Shown piece after piece: positions 16,617 to 26,092 of a stretch of DNA of 64,000 bases (the first letter of the stretch is position 1; each line of letters begins with the position of its first letter). A program made the translations under genes and the position numbers. Source of the stretch: Flavobacterium aquidurense (GTDB taxonomy: Bacteria; Bacteroidota; Bacteroidia; Flavobacteriales; Flavobacteriaceae); the NCBI GenBank assembly GCA_900107365.1, contig FNPS01000003.1, positions 62,001 to 126,000 of the forward strand, in the 5' to 3' direction. Under the pieces are notes generated by a model. The model saw nothing but the letters and a program-made list of their open reading frames with translations, was not told the DNA's origin and made no database searches.

Positions 16617-19040
16617 TTATTCATATTTCAAATACTGCAAAACATCTGTTTTTGTAGCGGAATAAGCTCTTGAAAGCACAATTATTAAGGTCAGAATTAG
16701 TAAAATGACGAATCCGAGAATAAATGGAAATACGCTAATGGTAATTCTAAAAGCAAAATTCTCCAGCCATTTGTTCAATAAATAATAAACGGGAAACAAT
16801 GCTATTAGAAAGCCAATGATACAATACAAAATATATTGCTTCGATAATTCTTTCAATAAAACATTGGTATCAGCACCAAGGGTTTTTCTAATGGCGATTT
16901 CTTTCATACGTCTTTGTATCGAATAAGAAGCCAAAGAAAATAATCCGAAAAGGGCGATAAGAATCACGATTACATTTAACAGCGAAAAAAGGTTTTTTTG
17001 TTTGATGTATGCTTCATACGTTCTCGCATATTGTTTATCGACAAAATCATATTTAAAAGGATATTCCTGATCCACATTTGCGGTCCAGAACTTCTCAATG
17101 TCTGCCAGCGTATTTTCAGTACTTTGAGATTTTAATTTTACGTAAATGGCACTCATGTTTTCCGCCATATGCAAGGTTTCAATATGATAAAACGTCATTG
17201 GAGGAACTTTGACTTCAGGACTCAATAAATTAAAATCTTTAACGACGCCAACAATTTTTAAATTTTGATTCCGAATCAGAATTTCCTCCCCAATCGGGTT
17301 TTTCATGTTCATCAGTTTAGCAGCGGTTTCATTTATCATAATAGAATTTACAGTATCTGAGGCAAGTTTTCTGTCTAGTCCTCTACCTTTTACCATCTTG
17401 ATTTTCATCATTTCAAGCATTCCAAAATCGATCCCAATATGTTTTGCTTTGAAAAGCACATCGTGATATAAAAGTGGTGCTAAAGAATTGTCTGCGCCAT
17501 CAAAAGATACAAGTCCGGTTGAAACGTTTTCAACTCCGTCAATCTTGCTAAGCTCCTGCTTTATTGTATTGTATTTGTTGAAAATGGTCTTATCAATATT
17601 TTCTCCTGCATAGTAAGAAGGCGGAAGGTGTAAGTCGATTGCAATCAACTGATCTCCTTTAAAACCAAGATCTTTTTCGTTTAAATATTTTACTTGCTGG
17701 TATACAATGCCTGAACCAATAATAAAGAAGGTTGCAATAGCAAATTGAAATATCAGCATTCCGTTGCGGAGCCACACGCCGTTTTTACTTCTTGAAAAAT
17801 TACCTTTCAGGACTTTCAAGGTTTCAAAATTAGAAACATAAACAGCCGGAAATATTCCTGCAACCAAAATAGTAATGATAAAAATTAGAATTAGTTGTAA
17901 ATAGAACTGTCCTCCAATAATCATTAAATTTTTGTTTAGAAAATTATTGTAATAAGGCAAAGTCAATTCGACAATAACCAAAGCAATAAAGATGGAAAAC
18001 AAACTGATCAAAGTTGTTTCAAATATAAACTGAAAAATAATATTGCTTTTTGATGCACCAACAATCTTGCGGATTCCTACTTCTTTAGCGCGTTTTATGG
18101 CAGTAGCCGTAGCCAAATTGATATAGTTGACGATAGATAAAATGAGAATCAAAATCGACAACCCCACCATGATTAACAAAAACTGATAATTGCCACGGCC
18201 TTCAGGATATCCATCTGTGACAGACTGTAATCTGGCTTTTGAAAGAGGCTCCATGAAAACGCTAAAATGACCGACTTTTTTTGTCATTTCTTCCGGAGTA
18301 AAACCAGCTTGTTTGGCTTCTCTTACAATGACTTCGTCATAATAGGCTTTTTCAAGCATCTTTCGGGTTTGCTCCACTTTTGAAGGATCTTTTAGTTTCA
18401 AAAGTATTTTTAAAGCAAACAAACTTCTGCTTTGCGCCGGATCTGCAAGATCTTTCATTCGGTTTACTACAACATTTGGAGCAATCGAAGAATTACCCGG
18501 AATGTGGTATACCGCACGAACGACAAACAAATTGTCAAGACAATTAATTTGTTTGCCAATGGGGTTTACATTGCCAAAAATACGTTTTGCAAGAACATCA
18601 GAAATAGCAATACTTGCTCCGTCTTTTATGGCACTTCCGCTATTTCCCTGAACAATTTTAAAAGGAAACAGAGAAAAGAAATCACTTTCGACATTGATTA
18701 TTTTATCAACGAATTCTTTCTTGCCCTTATAAATTATTTTACTTTTTTGATACCAGCTATCCGCAAAAACAATGTTTTCGACATTGGAATCTTTTTGTAA
18801 ATAGGCTTTTAATCGCACGGTGTTATCAGTGCCAACAGGCGTATCTGTTAATTGAACCAAAACCTGATAAACATTGTCTTTTTCAGGATTCCAGGCATTG
18901 TAGCTTTGTTCGTCGTTCCAGTAAAGTAAGGCGAAAATTAACCCCGCGATTCCTATCGCTAATCCTAAAACATTTAAAGCCGAAAAGAACTTGTTGTTTT
19001 TAAGGTGATAGATAAATATATTGATCCAGTTTTTTAGCAT
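16617..19040 (-). CDS. ABC transporter permease, FtsX/MacB type (second in operon)
   Basis: 807 residues with the same double MacB-PCD/FtsX architecture as its neighbours. The first FtsX block has YINLATATAIKRAKEVGIRKIVGASKSNI; the C-terminal block repeats SIQRRMKEIAIRKTLGADTNVLLKELSKQ exactly as in the third permease. It starts with ATG one base after the stop of the first permease, which implies translational coupling. The periplasmic domains vary more than the membrane blocks, as expected if each paralogue recognises a different partner. No second ATPase is present, so all three permeases probably share one. Confidence 0.87.
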   Translation of the reverse strand: MLKNWINIFIYHLKNNKFFSALNVLGLAIGIAGLIFALLYWNDEQSYNAWNPEKDNVYQVLVQLTDTPVGTDNTVRLKAYLQKDSNVENIVFADSWYQKSKIIYKGKKEFVDKIINVESDFFSLFPFKIVQGNSGSAIKDGASIAISDVLAKRIFGNVNPIGKQINCLDNLFVVRAVYHIPGNSSIAPNVVVNRMKDLADPAQSRSLFALKILLKLKDPSKVEQTRKMLEKAYYDEVIVREAKQAGFTPEEMTKKVGHFSVFMEPLSKARLQSVTDGYPEGRGNYQFLLIMVGLSILILILSIVNYINLATATAIKRAKEVGIRKIVGASKSNIIFQFIFETTLISLFSIFIALVIVELTLPYYNNFLNKNLMIIGGQFYLQLILIFIITILVAGIFPAVYVSNFETLKVLKGNFSRSKNGVWLRNGMLIFQFAIATFFIIGSGIVYQQVKYLNEKDLGFKGDQLIAIDLHLPPSYYAGENIDKTIFNKYNTIKQELSKIDGVENVSTGLVSFDGADNSLAPLLYHDVLFKAKHIGIDFGMLEMMKIKMVKGRGLDRKLASDTVNSIMINETAAKLMNMKNPIGEEILIRNQNLKIVGVVKDFNLLSPEVKVPPMTFYHIETLHMAENMSAIYVKLKSQSTENTLADIEKFWTANVDQEYPFKYDFVDKQYARTYEAYIKQKNLFSLLNVIVILIALFGLFSLASYSIQRRMKEIAIRKTLGADTNVLLKELSKQYILYCIIGFLIALFPVYYLLNKWLENFAFRITISVFPFILGFVILLILTLIIVLSRAYSATKTDVLQYLKYE

Positions 19041-19041
19041 T

Positions 19042-21453
19042 TTACTCGTATTTTAAGTATTTTAAAACATCAATTTTGGTTACCTGATACGCTTTTGCCA
19101 ACACAATTGTCAAGGTCAAAAACATCAAAGAAACAAGTGCGACAAAAAAGGGAACTACAGGAATGTCAATTCTAAAAGCAAAATTTTCAAGCCATTTTCG
19201 CAATAAAAGATAGGCGGGAATTATTCCGATCACAAAACCAATCAAACAGAAAATCACATATTGTTTTGATAATTCCTTCAGTAAAATATTGGTTTCAGCG
19301 CCCAATGTTTTTCTGATCGCGATTTCTCTCAATCTTCTTTCCATAGAAAAAGAAGCTAAGGCAAACAATCCGAAAACGGCAATCAGAATTACAATTCCGT
19401 TTAAGAGTGAAAATAACTCACTTTGATTTTGATATTTTTTATAGGTTCTGGCAAAATTTCTGTCAACGAAATTAAATTCGAAAGGATATTCTGTATCCAC
19501 TTTTGTTGTCCAGAATTTTTCCAGAGACCCAATTGTTTCAGGCATTTCTTGTGGTGCAATCTTTACGGAAATATTGATTAAATCTTCTTGCATCCAATCG
19601 ATAGCAGTGATATGTAAAAAGAACATGGGCGAAATTTGGTTTTCGAGCCCAAAATAATGGAAGTCTTTTACTATTCCAACGATTTTGAATTTTTTACCTT
19701 CCCAAACAACTTCCTTATTAATAGGATCTTTTTCCAGCAATGTTTTAGCTGCAGCTTCATTTAATAACGCACTGCTTACACTGTCTGAAGCAAGTTTACT
19801 TGATAAGTCTCTTCCTTTTATTACTGGAATTCCTAAAACATCGAGCATTCCAAAATCAATCGCCATCTGTTGCGTTATAACTTCCTTATTGGTTTTATAA
19901 TGCAAACCAGACCACGAATTGGTACTGGTTCCAATAGAAAATACACCTGCAGACACAGCCTGAACGCCTTTTATTTTTAGAAGTTCCTGTTTGATTGTTT
20001 TGTATCTCTCAAACTGCTTTTGACCTTTTTTAGGTCTAAAAGAAATATCCATGACTTGTGCGCCTTTAAAACCTAAATTTTTCTGCGCCATAAAGTGCAC
20101 TTGTTGATACACTATAAAAGAACCAATAATAAAGAAGGTAGCAATGGCAAATTGCAAAACGAGCATTCCGTTTCTCAGCCAGATACCGTTTTTACTGCGC
20201 GAAAAATTTCCTTTTAAAACCTTCAAGGGCTCAAAATTCGAAATATAAATAGCCGGTAAAACACCCGAAACTAAAATGACAATTATAAAAATGAATATCA
20301 GTTGCAAATAAAACTGAGAACCTTCAAGAATTAAATTTTTGCTTAAAAGGGCATTGTAAAAAGGCAGTGAAAGCTCAACAATTACCAATGCCAATAAAAG
20401 TGAAAACAACGTAATTAAGGTAGTTTCAAATACAAATTGGGCAATAATTTGTGGTTTGGTAGCACCCACAATTTTTCTCACGCCAACTTCTTTTGCTCGT
20501 TTTATGGCATTTGCAGTAGCGAGATTAATATAATTTACAATCGATAACAATAAAATAAGAATAGATAATCCCATTAGTATTCTTAAAAATTGGAGATTTC
20601 CATTTCCGTCAGGAAAAGGATAATTTCCCTGAAAAAGCCTTGAGCCACGAAGCGGAAGTAATTTCGCCGTGGTAACTTCTCCATACTTTTTTAAATAGGC
20701 TTCATATGAAATACCTTCTTCCTTTGCCTGTTTTTTATAGTTATGCTCGACATAGATATCATTTAGACTCTTAACAATAGCAGTCGTATCGCTTTGCTTT
20801 TTTAATTTTAGCATTAGGCCATAGTTAAAACCCCAGCTTTCTTTATTTTTTTTCAGTTCTTCCTCAATTATAGTGGTAACAGCAGCAGGCATAACCGAAG
20901 ATTTTCCAGATAAACGATATACGCCACGAACAACGAAATATTTCTCTGCGTATTTAACCTGTTTTCCCATTGGGTTTTCATCCTTAAACAAACGCGAAGC
21001 CGTTTCTTCAGATAGCGCAATACTATTACGATCATGAATGGCACTTTTTCCGCTACCCTGAATAAATTCAAAAGGAAAAAAAGAAAAGAAATTGCCTTGT
21101 GCCGAGAAAATCTTATCGATTAACTCTATTTTGCCATTATATTGAACCGTTTCTTTAGTGTAAAAAGTATTGAAATAACAATAATCTTTTAAATCTGAAG
21201 AAGTTGATTTTAATATTGGACCTGGTACTGCTGAGTTTACCGCCCAAATATTACCACCACCAAGATTATTTAAAACAGCGTAAATTTTATCTTTTTCAGG
21301 ATTCCATTCATCATAAGAATGTTCCTCATTCCAATATAAAATCGCAAAAATCAATCCTGCAATTCCAATACCCAAACCCAAAACATTCAAAGCCGTAAAA
21401 AGCTTGTTGTTTTTGATGTGGTATATAAATATGTTAATCCAGTTTTTTAGCAC
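19042..21453 (-). CDS. ABC transporter permease, FtsX/MacB type (first in operon)
   Basis: 803 residues starting at GTG 21453 (reads CTA AAA AAC TGG afterwards), 4 bp beyond the ATPase stop, so probably coupled to it. Layout: membrane helix about 18-40, periplasmic domain, FtsX block near 290-440 (AIKRAKEVGVRKIVGATKPQI), second periplasmic domain, and a final FtsX block (SMERRLREIAIRKTLGAETNILLKELSKQ). It is the most diverged of the three permeases, so the first duplication separated it from the ancestor of the other two. It likely forms a dimer, or a heterodimer with them, on the ATPase. Confidence 0.87.
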   Translation of the reverse strand: MLKNWINIFIYHIKNNKLFTALNVLGLGIGIAGLIFAILYWNEEHSYDEWNPEKDKIYAVLNNLGGGNIWAVNSAVPGPILKSTSSDLKDYCYFNTFYTKETVQYNGKIELIDKIFSAQGNFFSFFPFEFIQGSGKSAIHDRNSIALSEETASRLFKDENPMGKQVKYAEKYFVVRGVYRLSGKSSVMPAAVTTIIEEELKKNKESWGFNYGLMLKLKKQSDTTAIVKSLNDIYVEHNYKKQAKEEGISYEAYLKKYGEVTTAKLLPLRGSRLFQGNYPFPDGNGNLQFLRILMGLSILILLLSIVNYINLATANAIKRAKEVGVRKIVGATKPQIIAQFVFETTLITLFSLLLALVIVELSLPFYNALLSKNLILEGSQFYLQLIFIFIIVILVSGVLPAIYISNFEPLKVLKGNFSRSKNGIWLRNGMLVLQFAIATFFIIGSFIVYQQVHFMAQKNLGFKGAQVMDISFRPKKGQKQFERYKTIKQELLKIKGVQAVSAGVFSIGTSTNSWSGLHYKTNKEVITQQMAIDFGMLDVLGIPVIKGRDLSSKLASDSVSSALLNEAAAKTLLEKDPINKEVVWEGKKFKIVGIVKDFHYFGLENQISPMFFLHITAIDWMQEDLINISVKIAPQEMPETIGSLEKFWTTKVDTEYPFEFNFVDRNFARTYKKYQNQSELFSLLNGIVILIAVFGLFALASFSMERRLREIAIRKTLGAETNILLKELSKQYVIFCLIGFVIGIIPAYLLLRKWLENFAFRIDIPVVPFFVALVSLMFLTLTIVLAKAYQVTKIDVLKYLKYE

Positions 21454-21457
21454 GACT

Positions 21458-22171
21458 TTAGTTGTTTAAAGTGGCTGCAAAAACATCAACATTTCTGTTG
21501 TTTACCTTTTCAGAAAGAATAATTCCATCTTTCATTAAAATTGTTTTTTGAGAAAAAGAAGCATCATAATCGGAGTGTGTAACCATTAAAATTGTGGCTC
21601 CGTTGGCGTGTAAGTCAGTTAGTAATTCCATTACTTCATTTCCGTTTTTACTGTCCAAATTTCCGGTTGGCTCATCGGCTAAAATAATTTTCGGATCATT
21701 AATTAATGCTCTGGCAACTGCCACACGTTGTTGCTGACCTCCTGAAAGTTGCTGTGGATAATGTTTCAATCGATGTGAAATGTTTAATTTAGTAGCGATA
21801 TCCTGTACTTTTTTCTTTCTTTCAGATGCTGGAACGTTGTTGTAAATAAGAGGCAATTCGATATTATCAAAAACGGATAATTCATCAATTAGATTAAAAT
21901 TTTGAAAGATGAAGCCAATGTTTTCTTTTCTGGCTTTTGATTTTTCTTTTTCTTTAGTGCCAATCATTTCCTGACCTAACAATTGATAACTTCCGGATGA
22001 AGCGCTGTCCAGTAATCCGATAATATTTAGCAAAGTTGATTTTCCGCTTCCCGATGGTCCCATGATCGAAACAAAATCACCCTGATTGATTGTTAATGAA
22101 ATTTCATTCAATGCATTAGTTTCTATTTCTTCGGTTCTGAAAATTTTTGAAAGTTTTTTAATGTTGATCAT
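21458..22171 (-). CDS. ABC transporter ATP-binding protein (LolD/MacB-type)
   Basis: 237 residues. Walker A GPSGSGKST at 38-46, Q-loop near FIFQNFNLIDELSVFDNIELPL, signature LSGGQ at 142-146, Walker B IILADEPTG at 162-170 with catalytic Glu167, and H-loop VTHS at about 198. The long insert KEKEKSKARKENIGF is typical of the MacB/LolD/FtsE group that pairs with FtsX-like permeases. It is the first gene of the four-gene operon running to 14157. The histidine kinase/sigma-54 regulator pair reads away from it across a 276-bp spacer. Confidence 0.92.
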   Translation of the reverse strand: MINIKKLSKIFRTEEIETNALNEISLTINQGDFVSIMGPSGSGKSTLLNIIGLLDSASSGSYQLLGQEMIGTKEKEKSKARKENIGFIFQNFNLIDELSVFDNIELPLIYNNVPASERKKKVQDIATKLNISHRLKHYPQQLSGGQQQRVAVARALINDPKIILADEPTGNLDSKNGNEVMELLTDLHANGATILMVTHSDYDASFSQKTILMKDGIILSEKVNNRNVDVFAATLNN

Positions 22172-22406
22172 AATTGTTGTTTTAGATTGATGTTTTTTAA
22201 TAATTTTTATTGCCGAAGTAACAGAAACGCACCTAAATTAAGATAATTAACAATATAGTTGTTAGCTGCCTATTTTTGTTACTTTTACCAACAATAATGT
22301 TGCACATATTTGATGATTTGTTAGTCTTAATGTGATTTTCATGCCAAAAATTTAAAGATTGTAACTGCCTTATTTTTAAAATTTTATTTTTTAAAAGAAA
22401 TTAAAA

Positions 22407-22424
22407 CTGTCCATTTTTGGACAG
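22407..22424. promoter_or_regulatory. Palindromic operator candidate TGTCCA-N4-TGGACA
   Basis: CTGTCCATTTTTGGACAG is a perfect inverted repeat. A further half-site (GTCCAAAAC) begins at 22430. It lies 23 bp before the start of the sigma-54 regulator gene and about 235 bp from the start of the divergent ABC operon. This is the size and placement expected of an enhancer-type site for the regulator encoded next to it. I searched for a GG-N10-GC sigma-54 promoter on both strands of the spacer and found none convincing. Confidence 0.55.
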
Positions 22425-22447
22425 CTTGCGTCCAAAACTGAACAAAA

Positions 22448-23812
22448 ATGAAAAAGACAAATGCCTCAATATTAATCATCGACGATCAGGAAGACATCCT
22501 TTTTGCGTCGAAAGTGTTTCTGAAAAAGTATTTTGAAGACATTTATACGCTCAATAATCCGAAAAATGTTGTCGAATTATTGTCGAAAAAAACTATTGAT
22601 GTCGTTTTGTTGGACATGAATTATAGAATAGGTTTTGAAGATGGAAGGGAAGGATTGTATTTGCTGAAAGAGATAAAAACACTTTCGCCAAAAACAGTCG
22701 TGATTTTAATGACGGCATTCGGAAAAGTAGAAACTGCGGTTGAAGGCTTAAAAAACGGTGCTTTTGATTATATTTTGAAACCCTGGGAAAACAAGAAACT
22801 ACTTGAATCGGTAAAACAGGCTGTCGATAAAGCCCGAAAAGACCAGAAGAAAACTAAGAATATCGAAACCGAAAATGACTTTTTTATCGGCACTTCTGAG
22901 ATTATAAAAAAGGCGTATTCTCTGGCTGATAAGGTAGCAAAAACAGCTGCTAATGTTTTAATCCTTGGTGAAAACGGAACCGGAAAATTTGTTTTGGCAC
23001 ATCATATTTACAGTCAGTCTGAAAGAAAAAATAATCCTTTTATAGCGGTCGATTTAGGTTCGTTGAATTCGAACATTTTCGAAAGTGAATTATTTGGTTA
23101 TGCCAAAGGCGCTTTTACAGATGCCAAACTGGATACTCCCGGACGTTTTGAAATGGCGCAAAACGGAACTATTTTTTTAGATGAAATAGGAAATGTTCCA
23201 TTGCATTTACAATCTAAATTGTTACAGGTTATTCAAACCAAAACCGTTACCAGATTGGGCGAGACAAAACCAAGACCATTAAATGTGCGCATTATTACGG
23301 CAACCAATTTAAACTTGAAACATGAAGTTGCCGACAAAAATTTCAGGGAAGATTTGTATTACCGAATCAATACAATGGAAATTGTTTTGCCTCCGTTACG
23401 TGAACGAAATGAAGATAAAATTCCGTTAGCAGAATATCTTCTCGAAAAAATGATAGCCAAATACGGAAGAGACGAAATCACTTTCGATAAAAAAGTGTTG
23501 GAACAAATTGAAAAACATGCCTGGAACGGGAACATCCGTGAAATGGAAAATAAAATTGAACGTGCTGTTATTCTCTGCGAAAATAATAAGATTACCGTTT
23601 CTGACCTGGATTTAGAAATCATTACGGCTTATGAAGAAAATCCGGATGACATTCAGCTTTCTTCTGTAGAGAAAGCGGCTGTAGAGAAAGCGCTATTAAA
23701 AAACAACAACAATGTCAGTAAAACGGCCGAAGAATTGGGTTTGTCAAGAGGTGCTTTGTACCGTCGTTTAGAGAAGTATAACATCAATATCAAAACTGAT
23801 GGATATAATTAA
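22448..23812 (+). CDS. Sigma-54-dependent response regulator (NtrC family)
   Basis: 454 residues. Receiver domain 5-125 with phosphoacceptor Asp56 and conserved Lys111. AAA+ domain about 145-375 with Walker A GENGTGK at 174-180 and Walker B DEIGN at 245-249. The sigma-54 contact loop reads GAFTDA at 221-226 instead of GAFTGA, a form often seen in Bacteroidota. A Fis-type helix-turn-helix closes the protein (NNNVSKTAEELGLSRGALYRRL). The kinase follows 49 bp downstream. The divergent ABC operon is the obvious target; a palindrome upstream suggests autoregulation too. Confidence 0.92.
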   Translation: MKKTNASILIIDDQEDILFASKVFLKKYFEDIYTLNNPKNVVELLSKKTIDVVLLDMNYRIGFEDGREGLYLLKEIKTLSPKTVVILMTAFGKVETAVEGLKNGAFDYILKPWENKKLLESVKQAVDKARKDQKKTKNIETENDFFIGTSEIIKKAYSLADKVAKTAANVLILGENGTGKFVLAHHIYSQSERKNNPFIAVDLGSLNSNIFESELFGYAKGAFTDAKLDTPGRFEMAQNGTIFLDEIGNVPLHLQSKLLQVIQTKTVTRLGETKPRPLNVRIITATNLNLKHEVADKNFREDLYYRINTMEIVLPPLRERNEDKIPLAEYLLEKMIAKYGRDEITFDKKVLEQIEKHAWNGNIREMENKIERAVILCENNKITVSDLDLEIITAYEENPDDIQLSSVEKAAVEKALLKNNNNVSKTAEELGLSRGALYRRLEKYNINIKTDGYN

Positions 23813-23861
23813 GGTTTCAAAAATTTTTAATTTTTAATTCTCAATTTTTAATTCTTAAAAT

Positions 23862-25196
23862 ATGTTTAAAACATTTCAAACTTATAAATTGCTGTTTTTG
23901 CGATTGATCCTGATTGTGGTGATGATTGAGATTTCGATTTACTTTTTTAAAAAAGAGCTATTGTTTACAGGCGTTTTCGGACTCTTTATTGTTTTTTTGC
24001 TGGTGCGTGAAATGTATTTTTATGTGCGGAATTTTGTTTTGCTTTACGATAAAACGATTGCTTCAATCCTGCAGAATGATTTTACTTCAGATTTTTCAAA
24101 TCATAAATTCAATAAAAGTTACAATGATTTATTTCAACTGTATGATGTGTTGAAGAACAAACAAAACGAACAGGTTTCAAAAGACATTATTTACCGTTCG
24201 ATTTTGAATAATATTGAAACCGGAATCATCATTTTGCAAAAGCAGGATTCAGATTGGGATATCTTTTTAATGAATGACTATTTTTCGAAACAGTTTAATG
24301 TTCCGAAAGTTTCAAAATGGAAATACCTGAAAAATCAATTGCCATCACTGTGTGAAATTATCGAAGAAGATGATTTTCACGAAATAAAAACGTCAGTAGA
24401 AATCAGCATTAACGAACAGAATAAACAAACTTTTGTTTTGCAGGCTTCGAGAACTGAGATTTTCGAAAAGGATTATTTTATTGTTTTACTGGATTCGATT
24501 CAGAATGTAGTCGAGAAAAAAGAGAAAGATGCGTGGGTAAATCTGATGAAAGTGATTTCGCATGAACTTTTGAATTCGATAACACCCATTCGGTCGATTT
24601 GCCAGAATTTGCAGGATTTGGTCGAACAGGATTCTTTATCTGCAGAAGATTTGGAAGATGTGAAAAACAGTGTTGAAACGATGTTGAGACGAAGCGATCA
24701 TTTGCAAAAATTTGTTGAAGGGTATCGAAAATTGGCCATGCTGCCTTCTCCAAAAAAAGAAAAAATAGAGTTACATCATTTGATCGATAATGGCATTCAG
24801 GTTATGAATCCGTTATTTAAAGAAAACGGAATCGAAGTTACAAACGAAATTACTTTTAAACGTTGGGTTGAGGTGGATTCACAGCAGATCGAACAGGTTT
24901 TAATTAATCTTTTGACTAATTGTATTCATGCTTTAAAAAATGTTTCTCAAAAAAAGATTTTCATTTCGGCGGAAGCCAGAGAAAACCGAATATATATTAG
25001 AATAACGGATAACGGAAACGGAATAGAAAAAGAAATTGAAGACAAAATATTTCTCCCGTTTTTCACGACGCGAAATGAGGGTGCAGGAATTGGACTGACT
25101 TTGTCAAAGAATATTATTGAAGCACACGGTGGCTATATTTCGTATAAAAGTGAGGTTGGAAACACTATTTTTGAGATTTGTCTGGTGGAGAATTAG
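23862..25196 (+). CDS. Sensor histidine kinase partner of the NtrC-type regulator
   Basis: 444 residues. Two membrane helices near 10-28 and 34-56 with almost no periplasmic loop between them. They are followed by a linker and a PAS-like domain about 110-215 (RSILNNIETGIIILQ). The H-box VISHELLNSITPIRS carries phospho-His234. The ATPase part shows the N-box LINLLTNCIHAL, ITDNGNGI, and FLPFFTTRNEGAGIGLTLSK. The missing sensor loop suggests it detects something within the membrane or the activity of the adjacent permeases, as in ABC-linked kinases. That is inference. It forms a two-gene operon with the regulator. Confidence 0.9.
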   Translation: MFKTFQTYKLLFLRLILIVVMIEISIYFFKKELLFTGVFGLFIVFLLVREMYFYVRNFVLLYDKTIASILQNDFTSDFSNHKFNKSYNDLFQLYDVLKNKQNEQVSKDIIYRSILNNIETGIIILQKQDSDWDIFLMNDYFSKQFNVPKVSKWKYLKNQLPSLCEIIEEDDFHEIKTSVEISINEQNKQTFVLQASRTEIFEKDYFIVLLDSIQNVVEKKEKDAWVNLMKVISHELLNSITPIRSICQNLQDLVEQDSLSAEDLEDVKNSVETMLRRSDHLQKFVEGYRKLAMLPSPKKEKIELHHLIDNGIQVMNPLFKENGIEVTNEITFKRWVEVDSQQIEQVLINLLTNCIHALKNVSQKKIFISAEARENRIYIRITDNGNGIEKEIEDKIFLPFFTTRNEGAGIGLTLSKNIIEAHGGYISYKSEVGNTIFEICLVEN

Positions 25197-25213
25197 CCAA
25201 CAGAAAACAGCCC

Positions 25214-25675
25214 TTAAGTTTTATTTTTCAATTTTGCTTTAGCGGTTTCTTTTTCGCCGTGGTGTGCCATCTTTTTCGCCTTGTACCAATATGTTACAAT
25301 TGATTTAATGACTTTTTTAAATTTTTCATACTCGTACGGTTTTATAAAATAACTTTTCGTAGGGTTTGAATAGGCATCAATAATAAAACATTGTTCCAGC
25401 TTGGTTGTGAAAAACAAGTAGGGGCAATTGAGTTCTTTGCTTACATTTTTGTAAGTTCTATTAATTAATTTATAGTCTTCCATATGCATTAAAACAATGT
25501 CCGAAAAAATTAGGAATGGCTTTATTTGCTGTACAATTATATAATTGTAGGCATCTTTTCCAGAGGTAAAATAAACGACTTTATTTGAGAAATTCAGTTG
25601 TGCAAAAACTTCTTCAAATAATTTTCGGTCCTGAGGATTATTTTCTATTACGATAATGTGTCCTTCGTTATTCAT
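25214..25675 (-). CDS. Single-domain response regulator
   Basis: 153 residues from ATG 25675 (MNNEGHIIVIENNPQDR). The frame is open 24 codons further upstream, but that part is not receiver-like. The fold is that of a CheY-type receiver: acidic pocket ENNPQD, phosphoacceptor region PFLIFSDIVLMHMEDY, TTKLEQ and the switch Lys in YFIKPYEYEKF. There is no output domain; a short basic tail follows. It probably passes a phosphoryl signal by protein contact. It is convergent with the histidine kinase gene, only 17 bp away, but is not in that operon. Confidence 0.75.
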   Translation of the reverse strand: MNNEGHIIVIENNPQDRKLFEEVFAQLNFSNKVVYFTSGKDAYNYIIVQQIKPFLIFSDIVLMHMEDYKLINRTYKNVSKELNCPYLFFTTKLEQCFIIDAYSNPTKSYFIKPYEYEKFKKVIKSIVTYWYKAKKMAHHGEKETAKAKLKNKT

Positions 25676-26092
25676 GATGTTAATTAATACAATTAGCCAA
25701 AATGTTTGTTTTAATGATTGATTAAGATTATAATGCAAACGCTTCATAAATAAAGGACAAATATTCTAAAATGTTTTTAATTGCTTTTTATAAAATATTT
25801 CTAAAAATTATCAAAATTTTCAGTTTTCAAAAGCAATAATTGTGTTTAAATGATTTTTAATTCGAAAGAAGAAATAATACGGTAGTCCAAATTCAATTGC
25901 ATGACACTTTCCAAAAAACGGAAAGTAGGACAGGGGAATTTAGAATGCCAACTTTGCTGAGAGAAATGAAGTGGCTGACAAAGGAAATAGAATTCACTTT
26001 GTGATAAAAGAAGTCATAAAAACTTTGATTTGTCCTATTTAGAACATCCTCACAATTAAAATTAAATATCTTTGTACAGAAGAAAATATGCG
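25676..26092. other. 417-bp divergent intergenic region with promoter box and small hairpin
   Basis: No coding region is visible. A hairpin (ACTTTCC/GGAAAGT, 25906-25926) lies mid-way. TATCTTTG at 26067-26074 is a textbook Bacteroidota -7 box for the AraC-type gene starting at 26093; no clear -33 TTG sits at the right distance. Confidence 0.5.

Noticed and set aside
22172..22447. Sigma-54 promoter for the ABC operon or the regulator
   Set aside because: No GG-N10-GC pair with a reasonable context was found on either strand, so only the palindrome is reported.
25676..25747. Upstream 24-codon extension of the single-domain response regulator
   Set aside because: Receiver-fold homology begins at MNNEGHIIVIEN; the extension is hydrophobic without signal-peptide shape.
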